Shown: piece by piece, positions 19,266 through 27,537 of the stretch
How positions within the stretch are numbered: position 1 is the first letter of the stretch
How the letters are laid out: each line of letters starts with the position of its first letter
NCBI GenBank assembly: GCA_031367435.1
Contig: JANLPV010000025.1
Location: forward strand, 1 to 64,000
DNA: 64,000 bases
Source: WLMZ01 sp031367435
GTDB lineage: Bacteria; Actinomycetota; Acidimicrobiia; Acidimicrobiales; Ilumatobacteraceae
Direction of reading: 5' to 3'
Notes under the pieces: generated by a model
Database searches by the model: none
Told to the model about the DNA's origin: nothing
What the model saw: the letters and a program-made list of their open reading frames with translations, nothing else
Translations under genes and position numbers: made by a program

Positions 19266-19712
19266 TTAGGCGTACAGCTGCAGTCCGAGCGCTACCGCGA
19301 TCATGCTGATGCACACCAGGTGATCGCGAAAGATGATGCGCGCCAGCTCTGCCTGTATGGGCAGTGAGTCATTGCGCGACCCGAGGCGCACGGCGTTTGG
19401 CACCGTTCGCACCGCCGCGATGGCCATCGGAATCAGCGCGGCCGGCAAGGCCGCGACCAGAAACCAGCGTCCGCCACGATCGATCAACTGCCCGACCAGG
19501 CCGACAAGTGCGGCGAGCATCGCAACCATCACCAGCCGACTCATGGGCGAAGCATCGGTGGTGACTCGGCGGTAGTAGGTGGAGATCGATTCGATCACTG
19601 ACGTGGCAACGTCAGCCTCATGTCGATCGCGATACAACTGCACATCGAACATCAGGTCGAACCACAGCACCGCGAGCAGAAAGCCAAGGCCTGCTGTTGC
19701 GAGGGGATGCAT
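19266..19712 (-). CDS. small integral membrane protein, unknown function
   Basis: The protein has 148 residues and four probable transmembrane helices: GLGFLLAVLWFDLMF near the N-terminus, LVMVAMLAALVGLVGQL, FLVAALPAALIPMAIAA, and LVCISMIAVALGLQLY at the C-terminus. A charged loop (QLYRDRHEAD) separates helices 1 and 2. No family is recognised with certainty. It lies 51 bp downstream of the HD-domain oxygenase gene on the same strand, so it may be the last gene of that operon. Confidence 0.7.
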   Translation of the reverse strand: MHPLATAGLGFLLAVLWFDLMFDVQLYRDRHEADVATSVIESISTYYRRVTTDASPMSRLVMVAMLAALVGLVGQLIDRGGRWFLVAALPAALIPMAIAAVRTVPNAVRLGSRNDSLPIQAELARIIFRDHLVCISMIAVALGLQLYA

Positions 19713-19763
19713 TACAGCCCTTGCTTCACTGACGCGCTCACAGCGCGGAGCGTAGTGCGTGCG

Positions 19764-20354
19764 TCAGCGGGGAGTTGCGGAGGCAACAGGGGAGGGCTCG
19801 CGCAACGCGACGCGACGCAGTAGCGGTACGAACTGCTCGAACGGCGGGTCGAGAGCATCGGTGTTCTTACCGGTGTCGTCCCACTCGCGCAATTGCGTCG
19901 CGGCCCGCCACTGCGGATGCGATTCGAACCGCAGGCGCTCAGCTTCGTCCATCGGGCCGCCTTGTAAGGCGAGACTCACTGCCGACGCCGGGCTCAGCGT
20001 TTCGTGATAGTTCGTATCGACAGCGCATCGCCAACGCTTTGCCTCGACATGCAACGCGACCGGCGCCGTGACTGCAGGTGGGAACAGCTTCGACAATGCC
20101 TGAGCGCCGAGGGCCTCATGCTTCAGGTCGAGCTCGAACGCTTCACGGCGCGAACCGTTCTCGGCAAGGTCAATGAGATGGCCGACGTCGTGCAACAACG
20201 CGGCGGCCACGAGTTCCTCAGATGCTCCGTATGCCTGCGCCAGCCAGGCACATTGCACCGCATGTGACAGTTGCGAGATCTGCTCGCTGTAGTTGTCGTT
20301 GCCCCACAGCATGTACAGAGCAACCACCTCGTCCACTGAGTCGAATTGCTTCAC
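19764..20354 (-). CDS. HD-domain mixed-valent diiron oxygenase, PhnZ-like
   Basis: This 196-residue protein starts at a GTG overlapping the upstream gene (GTGA). The metal ligands line up with PhnZ in type and spacing: His31 (LSHAVQ), His55-Asp56 (LLHDVGH), His79 (KHEALG), His102 (LHVEAKR) and Asp160 (WDDTGK). LSPASAVSLALQGGPM is a signature of the phosphonate-associated HDIG proteins. PhnZ is known to cleave the C-P bond of a hydroxylated 2-aminoethylphosphonate with O2, after a PhnY dioxygenase has made the hydroxyl. The overlapping partner gene is exactly such a dioxygenase. The natural phosphonate could differ, as in the TmpA/TmpB pair. Confidence 0.85.
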   Translation of the reverse strand: MKQFDSVDEVVALYMLWGNDNYSEQISQLSHAVQCAWLAQAYGASEELVAAALLHDVGHLIDLAENGSRREAFELDLKHEALGAQALSKLFPPAVTAPVALHVEAKRWRCAVDTNYHETLSPASAVSLALQGGPMDEAERLRFESHPQWRAATQLREWDDTGKNTDALDPPFEQFVPLLRRVALREPSPVASATPR

Positions 20355-21106
20355 ACCGGCCGACCTTGGAAGTCATTGATGAGTGACACCTGCACCGTGC
20401 TTGCGGTGTGAGGCGTCTCCCGGAATTCGCGCAACTTCTGCTCGTAGTAGGCGGCGCGCAAATCACCTTCGCGTAGAGCGTTGAACGTGGGATACATCGC
20501 GCGTCGATCGACGGCGGAGTTGTTCGCGCCGCTGCGATGTGGGGTGAGCGCATGGAACCACAACGCATCGCCGGCCTTGAGCTCTACGGGCTGCCACACC
20601 ATGTCGTACACGAGTTCATCGACAATGCAGCCACGGTTGTTCATCGGCAACAGACGCTGATGTTGTCCGCTCACTACCTCGAGACAGCCGTTGTCGCGCG
20701 ACGAGTCGTCGATCGCGATCATGCACGAAATGTGTGTCTCGACAAACCGGTAAGCAGGCGCATCCTGATGCGGGGCATATCCGGCACCGCCAGCCATCTT
20801 GTAGTTGATCTTCTCCTTGTAGAGCGCGGCCGTCTCGCCGAGGAGCCCGGTCGCGATCTCGATTATCGGACCAGCGGTCAGGAGCTGTCGCAGTTGTGGG
20901 TGGAAGGGCACGAAGTTTTCGGTGCGACACAGACGTGGGCCGTGGTCGGTCATTTCGCGGTAATGCAGCCAATCGCCTTCTTCGGACCACGACTGCACAT
21001 CGTCGACCCACGCGCGAATGTCTTTCACCCGCTGCGCGAAAAATGGTGACGTCAACAGCCAACCGTCTCGATGGAACTGATCGATGTCTTGGGGGGTCAG
21101 CACCAC
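20351..21106 (-). CDS. PhyH-family Fe(II)/2-oxoglutarate dioxygenase, PhnY-like
   Basis: The protein has 251 residues from a GTG start. The iron site is His113 and Asp115 in YAPHQDAPAY plus distal His190 in ALTPHRSGANNS; that segment also supplies the Arg for 2-oxoglutarate. KINYKMAGGAGYAPHQD is typical of PhyH-type enzymes. In PhnY/PhnZ and TmpA/TmpB pairs this enzyme hydroxylates the carbon next to phosphorus, making the substrate for the HD oxygenase. Its stop overlaps the PhnZ-like start by four bases, which strongly supports a shared pathway. No phosphonate transporter is present in the window. Confidence 0.85.
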   Translation of the reverse strand: MVLTPQDIDQFHRDGWLLTSPFFAQRVKDIRAWVDDVQSWSEEGDWLHYREMTDHGPRLCRTENFVPFHPQLRQLLTAGPIIEIATGLLGETAALYKEKINYKMAGGAGYAPHQDAPAYRFVETHISCMIAIDDSSRDNGCLEVVSGQHQRLLPMNNRGCIVDELVYDMVWQPVELKAGDALWFHALTPHRSGANNSAVDRRAMYPTFNALREGDLRAAYYEQKLREFRETPHTASTVQVSLINDFQGRPV

Positions 21107-21166
21107 GTCACGACAGTACTCAAGAGCCGTCGTCGCGTCGCAACACCGTTCGGTTGTAGCGCGTGG

Positions 21167-21259
21167 TTAGACAATCGGATTCTCCAATGCCAACACGGCG
21201 CCCAGCCCAATACCGATCAACGCGACGAGCAATGCCGCTGCGAACGTCCGAAACCTCAT
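21167..21259 (-). CDS. candidate 30-residue single-span membrane peptide
   Basis: An ATG at 21259 opens a 30-codon frame: basic start MRFR, one hydrophobic helix (AAALLVALIGIGLGAVLAL) and a short ENPIV tail. AAGGGAG lies about six bases upstream, a good ribosome binding site for this ATG. The same frame stays open upstream for 143 codons, but that part is Arg-rich and overlaps repeats, so I reject the long version. It lies 60 bp upstream of the PhnY-like gene on the same strand and could be the first gene of that operon. Function unknown. Confidence 0.4.
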   Translation of the reverse strand: MRFRTFAAALLVALIGIGLGAVLALENPIV

Positions 21260-21424
21260 TCCCGCTCCCTTCCGCCGTGAGAGTCGCGTGCCTACGTCCG
21301 ACAACGCTGCCCACCTAGCGGCACTATGGCCTACTGAATAGTCGTGGCGATGTCCGGTGCGCAAACCGTTCGTGAACACCACCTGAACTTCCGTTCGCGC
21401 CGCCGACCATCGTCCCCCAAGAAT

Positions 21425-21544
21425 GGGCGCGAACCAGGCCACACGGCGAAAGAACAGGCCACACGGTGGCTCGCATCGCGCCCAGTAACAGAGATCGGGC
21501 GCGAACCAGGCCGCTGATTTCAAGCGGTGCCCCAAATCGCGCCC
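21425..21544. repeat. cluster of inverted and direct repeats in the 389-bp gap 21260-21648
   Basis: The octamer GGGCGCGA occurs at 21425-21432 and 21497-21504 and its complement TCGCGCCC at 21476-21483 and 21537-21544, so two or more stem-loops can form. GGGCGCGAACCAGGCC is repeated exactly at 21425-21440 and 21497-21512. CAGGCCACACGG is repeated at 21435-21446 and 21455-21466. Apart from these and the 12-bp tandem repeat nearer the plus-strand gene, I see no coding potential in this divergent intergenic region. Confidence 0.7.
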
Positions 21545-21620
21545 ATTGACGAGAGTGGGGGGAAGTGAAGAGGCGTCACTTGACACCGGGTGGGGCACGG
21601 TTCGGTTGACGAGATCGGCC

Positions 21621-21644
21621 GCGTACTGTGTCGCGTACTGTGTC
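21621..21644. repeat. 12-bp perfect tandem duplication before the GT-C-like start
   Basis: GCGTACTGTGTC occurs twice in direct succession (21621-21632 and 21633-21644), ending four bases before the ATG at 21649. It replaces any Shine-Dalgarno sequence there, so the transcript may be leaderless or the true start may lie elsewhere. Confidence 0.7.
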
Positions 21645-21648
21645 GCTG

Positions 21649-23352
21649 ATGGCCGAGCTCACTGCCGACGAGATACAGCCCACGGTCGCTGCACGGCTGC
21701 GACGCGGCATTCCGTGGGCCGGGCTCATCCTCGCCAAGCTGTGGCTGGTCGATGGTCAACGCCTTATCGCCAACGGTGCGCTGACCATCGATGACGAGTG
21801 GTTCGTGGAGCGCGCCTCGTGGATCAGCGCAGGTCGCTGGCTGGGGCCATGGGAATACCGCACGCTGATCAAACAGCCGGGATACCCCATCTTCATCGCG
21901 GCGCTGCACTCATTCAGGGTGCCGCTACTGCTTGCCCATCAACTCGTGTACATCGCCGCCATCGCCCTCGTGATGATCGCGCTTCGGCCCCTGCTACACA
22001 CACGACGGCGTCGGCTCTGCGCGTTCGCGGTGCTGGTGTTCAACCCAATGACGATGAACACCGCCATCTCCGCACGCGTCGACCGTGCGGGTGTGTATCC
22101 CGCACTCCTCCTGTGCCTACTCGCGTGCCTCGTCGGCTTGGTGACGTCGTGCGAACGCCGGTCGTATAAGGCACTGGCCTGGGGATTCGGAGCGTCGCTC
22201 GCGTTGGGCGCCGTTTGGTTGGTCCGTGAGGAATGGTTGCTCGTTCTGCCAGCGGTCGCCGTTGGACTCACCCTCGCAATCGCGCGCGTAGCACGTACGG
22301 ATCTGCGGCCACTGCCCAAGGTCACCGGAATCATCGGTGTTGCGCTCATTCCGCTCTCGGTGCTGATCGGCACCGTCATTCTTCAACACGTCAACAATTC
22401 GCGCTATGGATTAGCTGTCATCAACATCGAGCAAACATCAATGTCTGAGGGTATTGGCCCGATGTTTCGTGTGACGCCCACGACGACATTCGATCGTTAC
22501 CCGATCACGGCAGAGACGCGAGCGTCGATCTATGCGGTGAGCCCACAATTCGCCGCCTTACGCGACCAGATCGAACACCACACCGACCCGCGATATCTCA
22601 GCCGTCGCCCGGACGGTGTTCAAGACTTCGATGGCCAAGTCTTCCAGTGGGTCGTGCTCGATGCCATCAACGCGACCGGCTCGGCATCGAACGCGCAGCA
22701 GCTCGATGCGACCTTTCGATCGATCGGTAGTGAGATCAATGCGGCCTGCGCCGATGATCGCCTGCGTTGCAGCGGTCCGCATACCGGTATCGCGCCCGAG
22801 TGGCAATGGAGCCGTCTGCCGGCACTTCTCCAACGCACACTGACCGGACTTCGTAAGACCGTCGATCTAAACGCTTTCACTGCGTTGTCGCCGCCAGGTC
22901 AGGGCGCCATCGCCGACCGAGCATTATTTTCGAAGATGACCAACGAACCGCTCGCTCCCGGACCCAACGACTTTCTCACCCGGCAGCGGGTTCACCTCAT
23001 CAGCGCATTTCGCTTGCTGTATCGCCTACTCGCAGTTGCCGCGCTGTGCATGGTGGTTGTGCGATGTTCGCGTGCTGTGCGTGCTCGCCAACGACCATCG
23101 TGGTCGATGCTTACCGTTGTCGGTCTCGGTGTGTTGCTGTTGATCGGACGCACCGTCGGACTTGCTTTTCTCGATCTCACCGCGTTTCCGGCATTCGCGG
23201 TCACGTATCTGGCGTCGGGTTATGCGTGCGCGCTTGTGGTCGCTGTAGCGCTAACGATGGGCCACGCCAGCCCCGTCGGCGACGGATCTACCCCAGCTTC
23301 TGACCAACGAACGGCCAGCGACGCTCAACCGTCGGCAAGCGCAGAATCTTGA
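21649..23352 (+). CDS. polytopic membrane protein, possible GT-C glycosyltransferase
   Basis: I chose ATG 21649 over the in-frame GTG at 21628, which lies inside a tandem repeat; 567 residues follow. About ten hydrophobic segments are spread over the N-terminal 230 and C-terminal 130 residues, separated by a polar region of some 200 residues. The first loop, TIDDEWFVERASWISAG, has the acidic pair and spacing typical of GT-C transferases of the ArnT/PMT type, followed by a Lys-Gln-Pro-Gly-Tyr-Pro segment like their KxPxxY motif. This is a fold-level guess; such enzymes use polyprenyl-phosphate sugars at the outer face. Its 3' end overlaps the convergent GT2 gene by 65 bp. Confidence 0.6.
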   Translation: MAELTADEIQPTVAARLRRGIPWAGLILAKLWLVDGQRLIANGALTIDDEWFVERASWISAGRWLGPWEYRTLIKQPGYPIFIAALHSFRVPLLLAHQLVYIAAIALVMIALRPLLHTRRRRLCAFAVLVFNPMTMNTAISARVDRAGVYPALLLCLLACLVGLVTSCERRSYKALAWGFGASLALGAVWLVREEWLLVLPAVAVGLTLAIARVARTDLRPLPKVTGIIGVALIPLSVLIGTVILQHVNNSRYGLAVINIEQTSMSEGIGPMFRVTPTTTFDRYPITAETRASIYAVSPQFAALRDQIEHHTDPRYLSRRPDGVQDFDGQVFQWVVLDAINATGSASNAQQLDATFRSIGSEINAACADDRLRCSGPHTGIAPEWQWSRLPALLQRTLTGLRKTVDLNAFTALSPPGQGAIADRALFSKMTNEPLAPGPNDFLTRQRVHLISAFRLLYRLLAVAALCMVVVRCSRAVRARQRPSWSMLTVVGLGVLLLIGRTVGLAFLDLTAFPAFAVTYLASGYACALVVAVALTMGHASPVGDGSTPASDQRTASDAQPSASAES

Positions 23353-25003
23353 CGCCGTGCCGGCCTCGGTTCACGAAACCCGCGAGCAGCCCGAAGTAGG
23401 TCGATCCGAAATACAAGGTGACGGTGATCTGCCCGATGTTCGTCAGTGTTCGAGCCACTACGGCGTAGACGAAGAGCACCATCGCACTGGCGAGCAAGAT
23501 GATGTGCGGCAGCGTTTCGCGCCAATGCCAACGGAGATCATGCTCTTTGCGGGTCACCTTGTACGTCGGCTTCTTGTTCCGTCCGCCGAGCACCGCCAAG
23601 ATAATTGCTTTTGCAAATACCGTCGACATACCCGTCCACAGCACACGCGCTCGCCACACGTCGCGGAACTGGTGGCGCTGCTGCTTACGTCGATCGTTGT
23701 AGGGATAGTTGCTCGCCAGTAACCAGATCTCGTTCGCAAACGCGAACGGCAAGATGAACGCGAGCGCGACGAGACTGTTGTCGTTTACGGGACTCGTACC
23801 CATCAGAGACGCGATGATGCAGTAGAAGTACGTCAACACCGAGAACGAGGTGAGGTAGTACAGCAACAGCATCGCGAAGTGCGCGAACTGCCGTTTCGAA
23901 AGTCCCTTTGAGTCGGCCCACAACATCAACCGCACGGTGTCGAGCGCCCAGGTGCCACGTTGTTTGAAGACGTTCGGCACATCCTCTGGGGCGTGTTGAC
24001 CAACGGCGCCAACAATCGGCACGTACATGCTCTTCCATCCACGCCGCAGCGCTTCGAACCCCGATTGCAGATCCTCCACGAGATTCCATACGGGAAAATC
24101 GCCGATGTCGCGCAGCGCAACACGACGCCACACAACACCTGAGCCACACGGAAACACAGCGTTTGCCGCGTTCTTCGACAGCATCTGGTTGCGGTAGAAC
24201 ATCGACTCGCGATTGTTGAACGGATCGCCTGCACTCACTTGCGCTTCTTTGATCGTCTGCACATACGCAAGACGTTCATCGGCGACGAGTTGGCCCATCA
24301 CCTCGCGCAAGAAGTTGTTCGAGCCGACCTCGTCGTCAGCATCGCGGGTCTCGATGAATTCGATACTTGGGAAGTCTGCGTCGATCATCGCCAGCGCCGA
24401 GTTCAGGTTCCCCGCTTTCGCAGCACCGTCACGACCCGGCGCCCAACGTGGTGGGGGCGAGTGATACAGCACACCGATGGCCGTGACCGCCGCTTCGAGG
24501 CCGCTGTCGTGCCCGTCGTCTGACACGATCACCGTCAGCTTGTCGGCGGGCCAGTTCTGTTCTGTCACTGACGCGATCGTGCGCAAGATCATCGGGATCG
24601 ATTCGCCACAGGTGGGAATGATCACCGCGACGTGCGGTTCGCCTCCTTCGGCGAGCGTCTTGCGCTCGGGAACGCTGCGATGCCATGAGTTTGCCGACGT
24701 GAGAAACACCGATATGAGCGTGAGTACATTCGCAGCGAGGAACGGCCCCGAGACCCACGGCGCGCCGATGTTCAAGTGCGCAATCATCCACGGCACGTAC
24801 ACGCACGCGGTGAACATCAGCAACACGCTGGAGGATCGCACCCGCCAGTTGTTGCCAAGCGGCGGATAGTCGTCACCGAAGCGTCGGCAAGCCTGTGCGA
24901 TGGATGACGACGGTGCGGGTTGAATACCGACGCCACCATCCTCGATCGATCGCGCCGCGACCTCGGTGTGGGTATCACCGGGTTCCAGCAGAATTTCCGA
25001 CAT
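23288..25003 (-). CDS. membrane-bound family 2 glycosyltransferase, cellulose-synthase-like
   Basis: The protein has 571 residues. Two transmembrane helices (about 58-75 and 85-103) precede a cytoplasmic GT-A domain; four or five helices follow. Catalytic motifs are in order: DDG at 162-164, DAD within TRDADDE at 221-223, the general base in LVED at about 310, and QRGTW at 348-352 in place of QxxRW. This set marks a processive beta-glycosyltransferase of the cellulose/hyaluronan synthase type, which polymerises a UDP-sugar and extrudes the chain. No PilZ domain or BcsB partner is visible. GAAGGT lies just before the ATG. The 108-bp gap to the divergent FNT gene should hold both promoters. Confidence 0.85.
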   Translation of the reverse strand: MSEILLEPGDTHTEVAARSIEDGGVGIQPAPSSSIAQACRRFGDDYPPLGNNWRVRSSSVLLMFTACVYVPWMIAHLNIGAPWVSGPFLAANVLTLISVFLTSANSWHRSVPERKTLAEGGEPHVAVIIPTCGESIPMILRTIASVTEQNWPADKLTVIVSDDGHDSGLEAAVTAIGVLYHSPPPRWAPGRDGAAKAGNLNSALAMIDADFPSIEFIETRDADDEVGSNNFLREVMGQLVADERLAYVQTIKEAQVSAGDPFNNRESMFYRNQMLSKNAANAVFPCGSGVVWRRVALRDIGDFPVWNLVEDLQSGFEALRRGWKSMYVPIVGAVGQHAPEDVPNVFKQRGTWALDTVRLMLWADSKGLSKRQFAHFAMLLLYYLTSFSVLTYFYCIIASLMGTSPVNDNSLVALAFILPFAFANEIWLLASNYPYNDRRKQQRHQFRDVWRARVLWTGMSTVFAKAIILAVLGGRNKKPTYKVTRKEHDLRWHWRETLPHIILLASAMVLFVYAVVARTLTNIGQITVTLYFGSTYFGLLAGFVNRGRHGVKILRLPTVERRWPFVGQKLG

Positions 25004-25110
25004 ACCTTCTCATCGGCATGGCTTGCCGAAACCTTGACCATTTGCCGCCACTGGTGAGGCTGCAGATTCATGACCGAGGTCCCTATCGACCGCGCACCGA
25101 CTCGGTCACA

Positions 25111-26010
25111 ATGACACCTATGGAACAACCAGATCAGGCAGCCGCGTCACCGCTGCCGGCGGCGAGTCTCGACGCGCTTGTGCCGGCCGCGATCGCCCGC
25201 AAGGCAGAGGATCTCGGGGTGGTGAAAGCCGAGATGGAGTTCACCAAACTCTTCGCGCTCGCCGTGCTCGCCGGTGCCTTCATCTCGCTTGGCGCGTTGT
25301 TCTCCACAGTCGTCACTGCGGGTGGCGGCACTCCCGCAGGCTTGAGCCGATTGCTCGGCGGAGTCGTCTTCTCGCTCGGGTTGGTGCTTGTGGTGGTCGC
25401 CGGTGCCGAACTCTTCACCGGCAACACCTTGGTCATCATTGCTTTTGCCAGTCGACGCGTACGTCTTGTGCGCTTGTTGCGGAACTGGGGCATCGTGTAT
25501 CTCGGCAACGTCGTTGGCGCGGTGGCCACGGCGATGCTCGTGGTGTTGTCGCGACGGCTCGAATCGGGTGACGGCTCGATGGGCGTACGAACACTCGACA
25601 TCGCGCTGGCGAAAACAAACCTGAAGGTGCCCGACGCATTCGTCTCTGGAATCCTCGCCAACACGCTCGTGTGCCTCGCCGTGTGGCTATCGATGTCGGC
25701 TCGGTCCGTGACCGACAAGGTGATCGCCGTCGTGCCACCTGTCGCAGCGTTCGTGGCCATCGGGTTTGAACACAGCATCGCAAATCTGTATTTCGTGCCC
25801 GTGGCGATGTTTGAACGACTACTCGCCCGCAGCAGTTTCTGGACAACAAGCAAGACCTCCGCGGACGCATACCGCTCAATCACCTGGCCACGCTTCATGG
25901 AACACAACCTGATCCCCGTCACGCTCGGCAACATCGTGGGTGGCGCGGTGCTGGTTGGTCTCACCTATTGGTTCGTGTACTTGCGCCCAGCGTCGTCAGA
26001 CAAGCGGTGA
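25111..26010 (+). CDS. formate/nitrite transporter (FNT) family channel
   Basis: I chose ATG 25111 (MTPMEQPDQ), giving 299 residues; sequence upstream in the same frame is Arg/His-rich and unlikely to be coding. Six transmembrane helices are evident. FNT hallmarks are AGAELFTGNTLVI after helix 2 (usual form GAELFTGN), VSGILANTLVCLAVW (half-helix region), and GFEHSIANLYFVP (usual form GFEHSVANMY). These proteins are pentameric channels for formate, nitrite or hydrosulfide. The soluble N-terminal 35 residues are ordinary. No formate or nitrite enzyme is next to it, so the anion is unknown. It converges with the esterase gene with a 4-bp gap. Confidence 0.93.
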   Translation: MTPMEQPDQAAASPLPAASLDALVPAAIARKAEDLGVVKAEMEFTKLFALAVLAGAFISLGALFSTVVTAGGGTPAGLSRLLGGVVFSLGLVLVVVAGAELFTGNTLVIIAFASRRVRLVRLLRNWGIVYLGNVVGAVATAMLVVLSRRLESGDGSMGVRTLDIALAKTNLKVPDAFVSGILANTLVCLAVWLSMSARSVTDKVIAVVPPVAAFVAIGFEHSIANLYFVPVAMFERLLARSSFWTTSKTSADAYRSITWPRFMEHNLIPVTLGNIVGGAVLVGLTYWFVYLRPASSDKR

Positions 26011-26014
26011 CTGT

Positions 26015-27046
26015 TCAGCCCTTACAGAACGCCACGAGGTCGCGCGCGGTGTCGCGCGAGATATCGGGGCACACGATCGGAAAGATCTCTGTGCCATGCA
26101 TAGTGCCCATCATCTGCCGACAACGCGCGGCGACTCCGTTCGCGATCAACAACCGATAAAAGCCAATACCTTCGTCGCGTAGTGGATCGCACTCGTTCAC
26201 GTTGATAACCGTGCGCGGCAGACCTTTGACATCGTCGGCCTGAGCAAAGCCCGGCCACGCCAACGGGTTACGCGCGTTGAACGCGTCGATGCCGTACGCG
26301 TGAGCGCCGCGATTGTTGTGCAGCTCGAGCAGGATGCCGTTGTTCTCGGTCGAAGACGGGTTCTGCGGCAACGGCCACTCGCCTGCGATATATGGACACA
26401 AGGCGTAGAGCCCGCTGATGAGACCGACGTCGCCATCCTGCTTCAACTTCATGCCTGTTGCCAGCGTGAGATTTCCGCCTCCGCTCTCCCCCGCGATGAT
26501 TACTCGTGAGGTGTCGATGTGGAGCCGACCAGCGTTGGCCTGCACCCACTTGATACCTGAGACGCAGTCGTTGAGTCCCGCAGGAAACGGTGCGACGTCG
26601 GGCACCGACGATGGCGTGAGGGCATTTCGGAAATCGACCATCACAACGGCCACGCCAAGGGCGGCCAGCAGTTTGCCCCAGGCGCGATAATTGCCGTCGA
26701 AGCATGACAACGCCTGCATCCCGCCACCGTGGATGTAGTAAATGCACGCCAGCACATCGGTGTTATCGGGGCGAATGATTTGCAGGTTGATCTCGTTGCC
26801 ATCGGGTTGCGACACGACGCGCTCGACATCGATGCGGAGTCCGGTTGAGGGAGCGACCGATTCGTCATCGCACATTGCCATCATTGCGGTGTACATCGCT
26901 GCGGTTTGTTTGGCCGCATCGGTTCCGGCCTCGGCCAAGAGTTCAGCGCGACTGGCGACATCGCCTCCGGCAAACTCGGGCATCGCCGACAGCAACGCCT
27001 TGAGACGCGGATCGATACGAGGATCCTTGGAAATTTCGACCGTCAT
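26015..27046 (-). CDS. hormone-sensitive-lipase-like alpha/beta hydrolase (family IV esterase)
   Basis: ATG 27046 is preceded by AAGGA at good spacing; 343 residues. The oxyanion motif is HGGG at 106-109. The nucleophile is Ser188 in AGESGGGN. The acid is Asp287 in NECDPLRDEG and the base His317 in MGTMHGTE. Length and motif order fit family IV esterases, which hydrolyse short acyl esters. It follows the DUF3237 gene by 34 bp in a likely operon that begins with a ferredoxin reading frame. Confidence 0.9.
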   Translation of the reverse strand: MTVEISKDPRIDPRLKALLSAMPEFAGGDVASRAELLAEAGTDAAKQTAAMYTAMMAMCDDESVAPSTGLRIDVERVVSQPDGNEINLQIIRPDNTDVLACIYYIHGGGMQALSCFDGNYRAWGKLLAALGVAVVMVDFRNALTPSSVPDVAPFPAGLNDCVSGIKWVQANAGRLHIDTSRVIIAGESGGGNLTLATGMKLKQDGDVGLISGLYALCPYIAGEWPLPQNPSSTENNGILLELHNNRGAHAYGIDAFNARNPLAWPGFAQADDVKGLPRTVINVNECDPLRDEGIGFYRLLIANGVAARCRQMMGTMHGTEIFPIVCPDISRDTARDLVAFCKG

Positions 27047-27080
27047 GAGTGAGTTCCTTGTATTGGTGTTAGGGGAGCCG

Positions 27081-27482
27081 TCAGCGCAATTCGTACATTT
27101 CATACACGAGCGTCGGGCCGTCGGCGAACGTGCCCTTGGCCACGACCTGGATGCGGGTCAGCCACTGGTATCGCTCGTCGCCGGTCTGGAACAACGGCGT
27201 TGCGTACACCGTCATCGTGTCGAGCTGCAGACGCCCCCTATAGGCCGCAAACAGAATCGCTCCGTCGTCGGTCTCGAGCGTGGCCCTCACGTCGACAGTT
27301 CCGTAACCCGCAGGCGAGATTTCCATCCAGTCGGCAGAGGCGCGTCCCTTCAGCGATGCGTTCAGTCGATCACCTTCGAAACGCAGGTCGATGACCTCGC
27401 CGATCACCAGCGTGGGCGAGACAATGATGGCCTCTGCCAATGAGACTTTTGCTGTGCACAAAGGGATGAGTTCGAGCGTCAT
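27081..27482 (-). CDS. DUF3237 family protein
   Basis: ATG 27482 (MTLELIPLCTAKV) gives 133 residues. The N-terminal beta-strand start, DRLNASLKGRASADWMEI, GTVDVRATLETDDGAILFAAYRG and the C-terminal YQWLTRIQVVAKG with LVYEMYELR fit DUF3237, a small beta-barrel family of unknown function often found beside hydrolases and oxidoreductases. The frame continues upstream of 27482 but that part is Arg/Ser-rich and non-homologous. It sits between the interrupted ferredoxin (55 bp upstream) and the esterase. Confidence 0.8.
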   Translation of the reverse strand: MTLELIPLCTAKVSLAEAIIVSPTLVIGEVIDLRFEGDRLNASLKGRASADWMEISPAGYGTVDVRATLETDDGAILFAAYRGRLQLDTMTVYATPLFQTGDERYQWLTRIQVVAKGTFADGPTLVYEMYELR

Positions 27483-27537
27483 CGCAGCACAGTATCCCGC
27501 CCGGCATCGCAGCCCCGAAAGCGCGCGTGCAGTCGGA

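Noticed and set aside
21260..21598. Upstream extension of the 30-residue peptide to 143 residues
   Set aside because: The extension is Arg/Trp-rich, crosses the repeat cluster, and has no ribosome site; the internal ATG has a good one.
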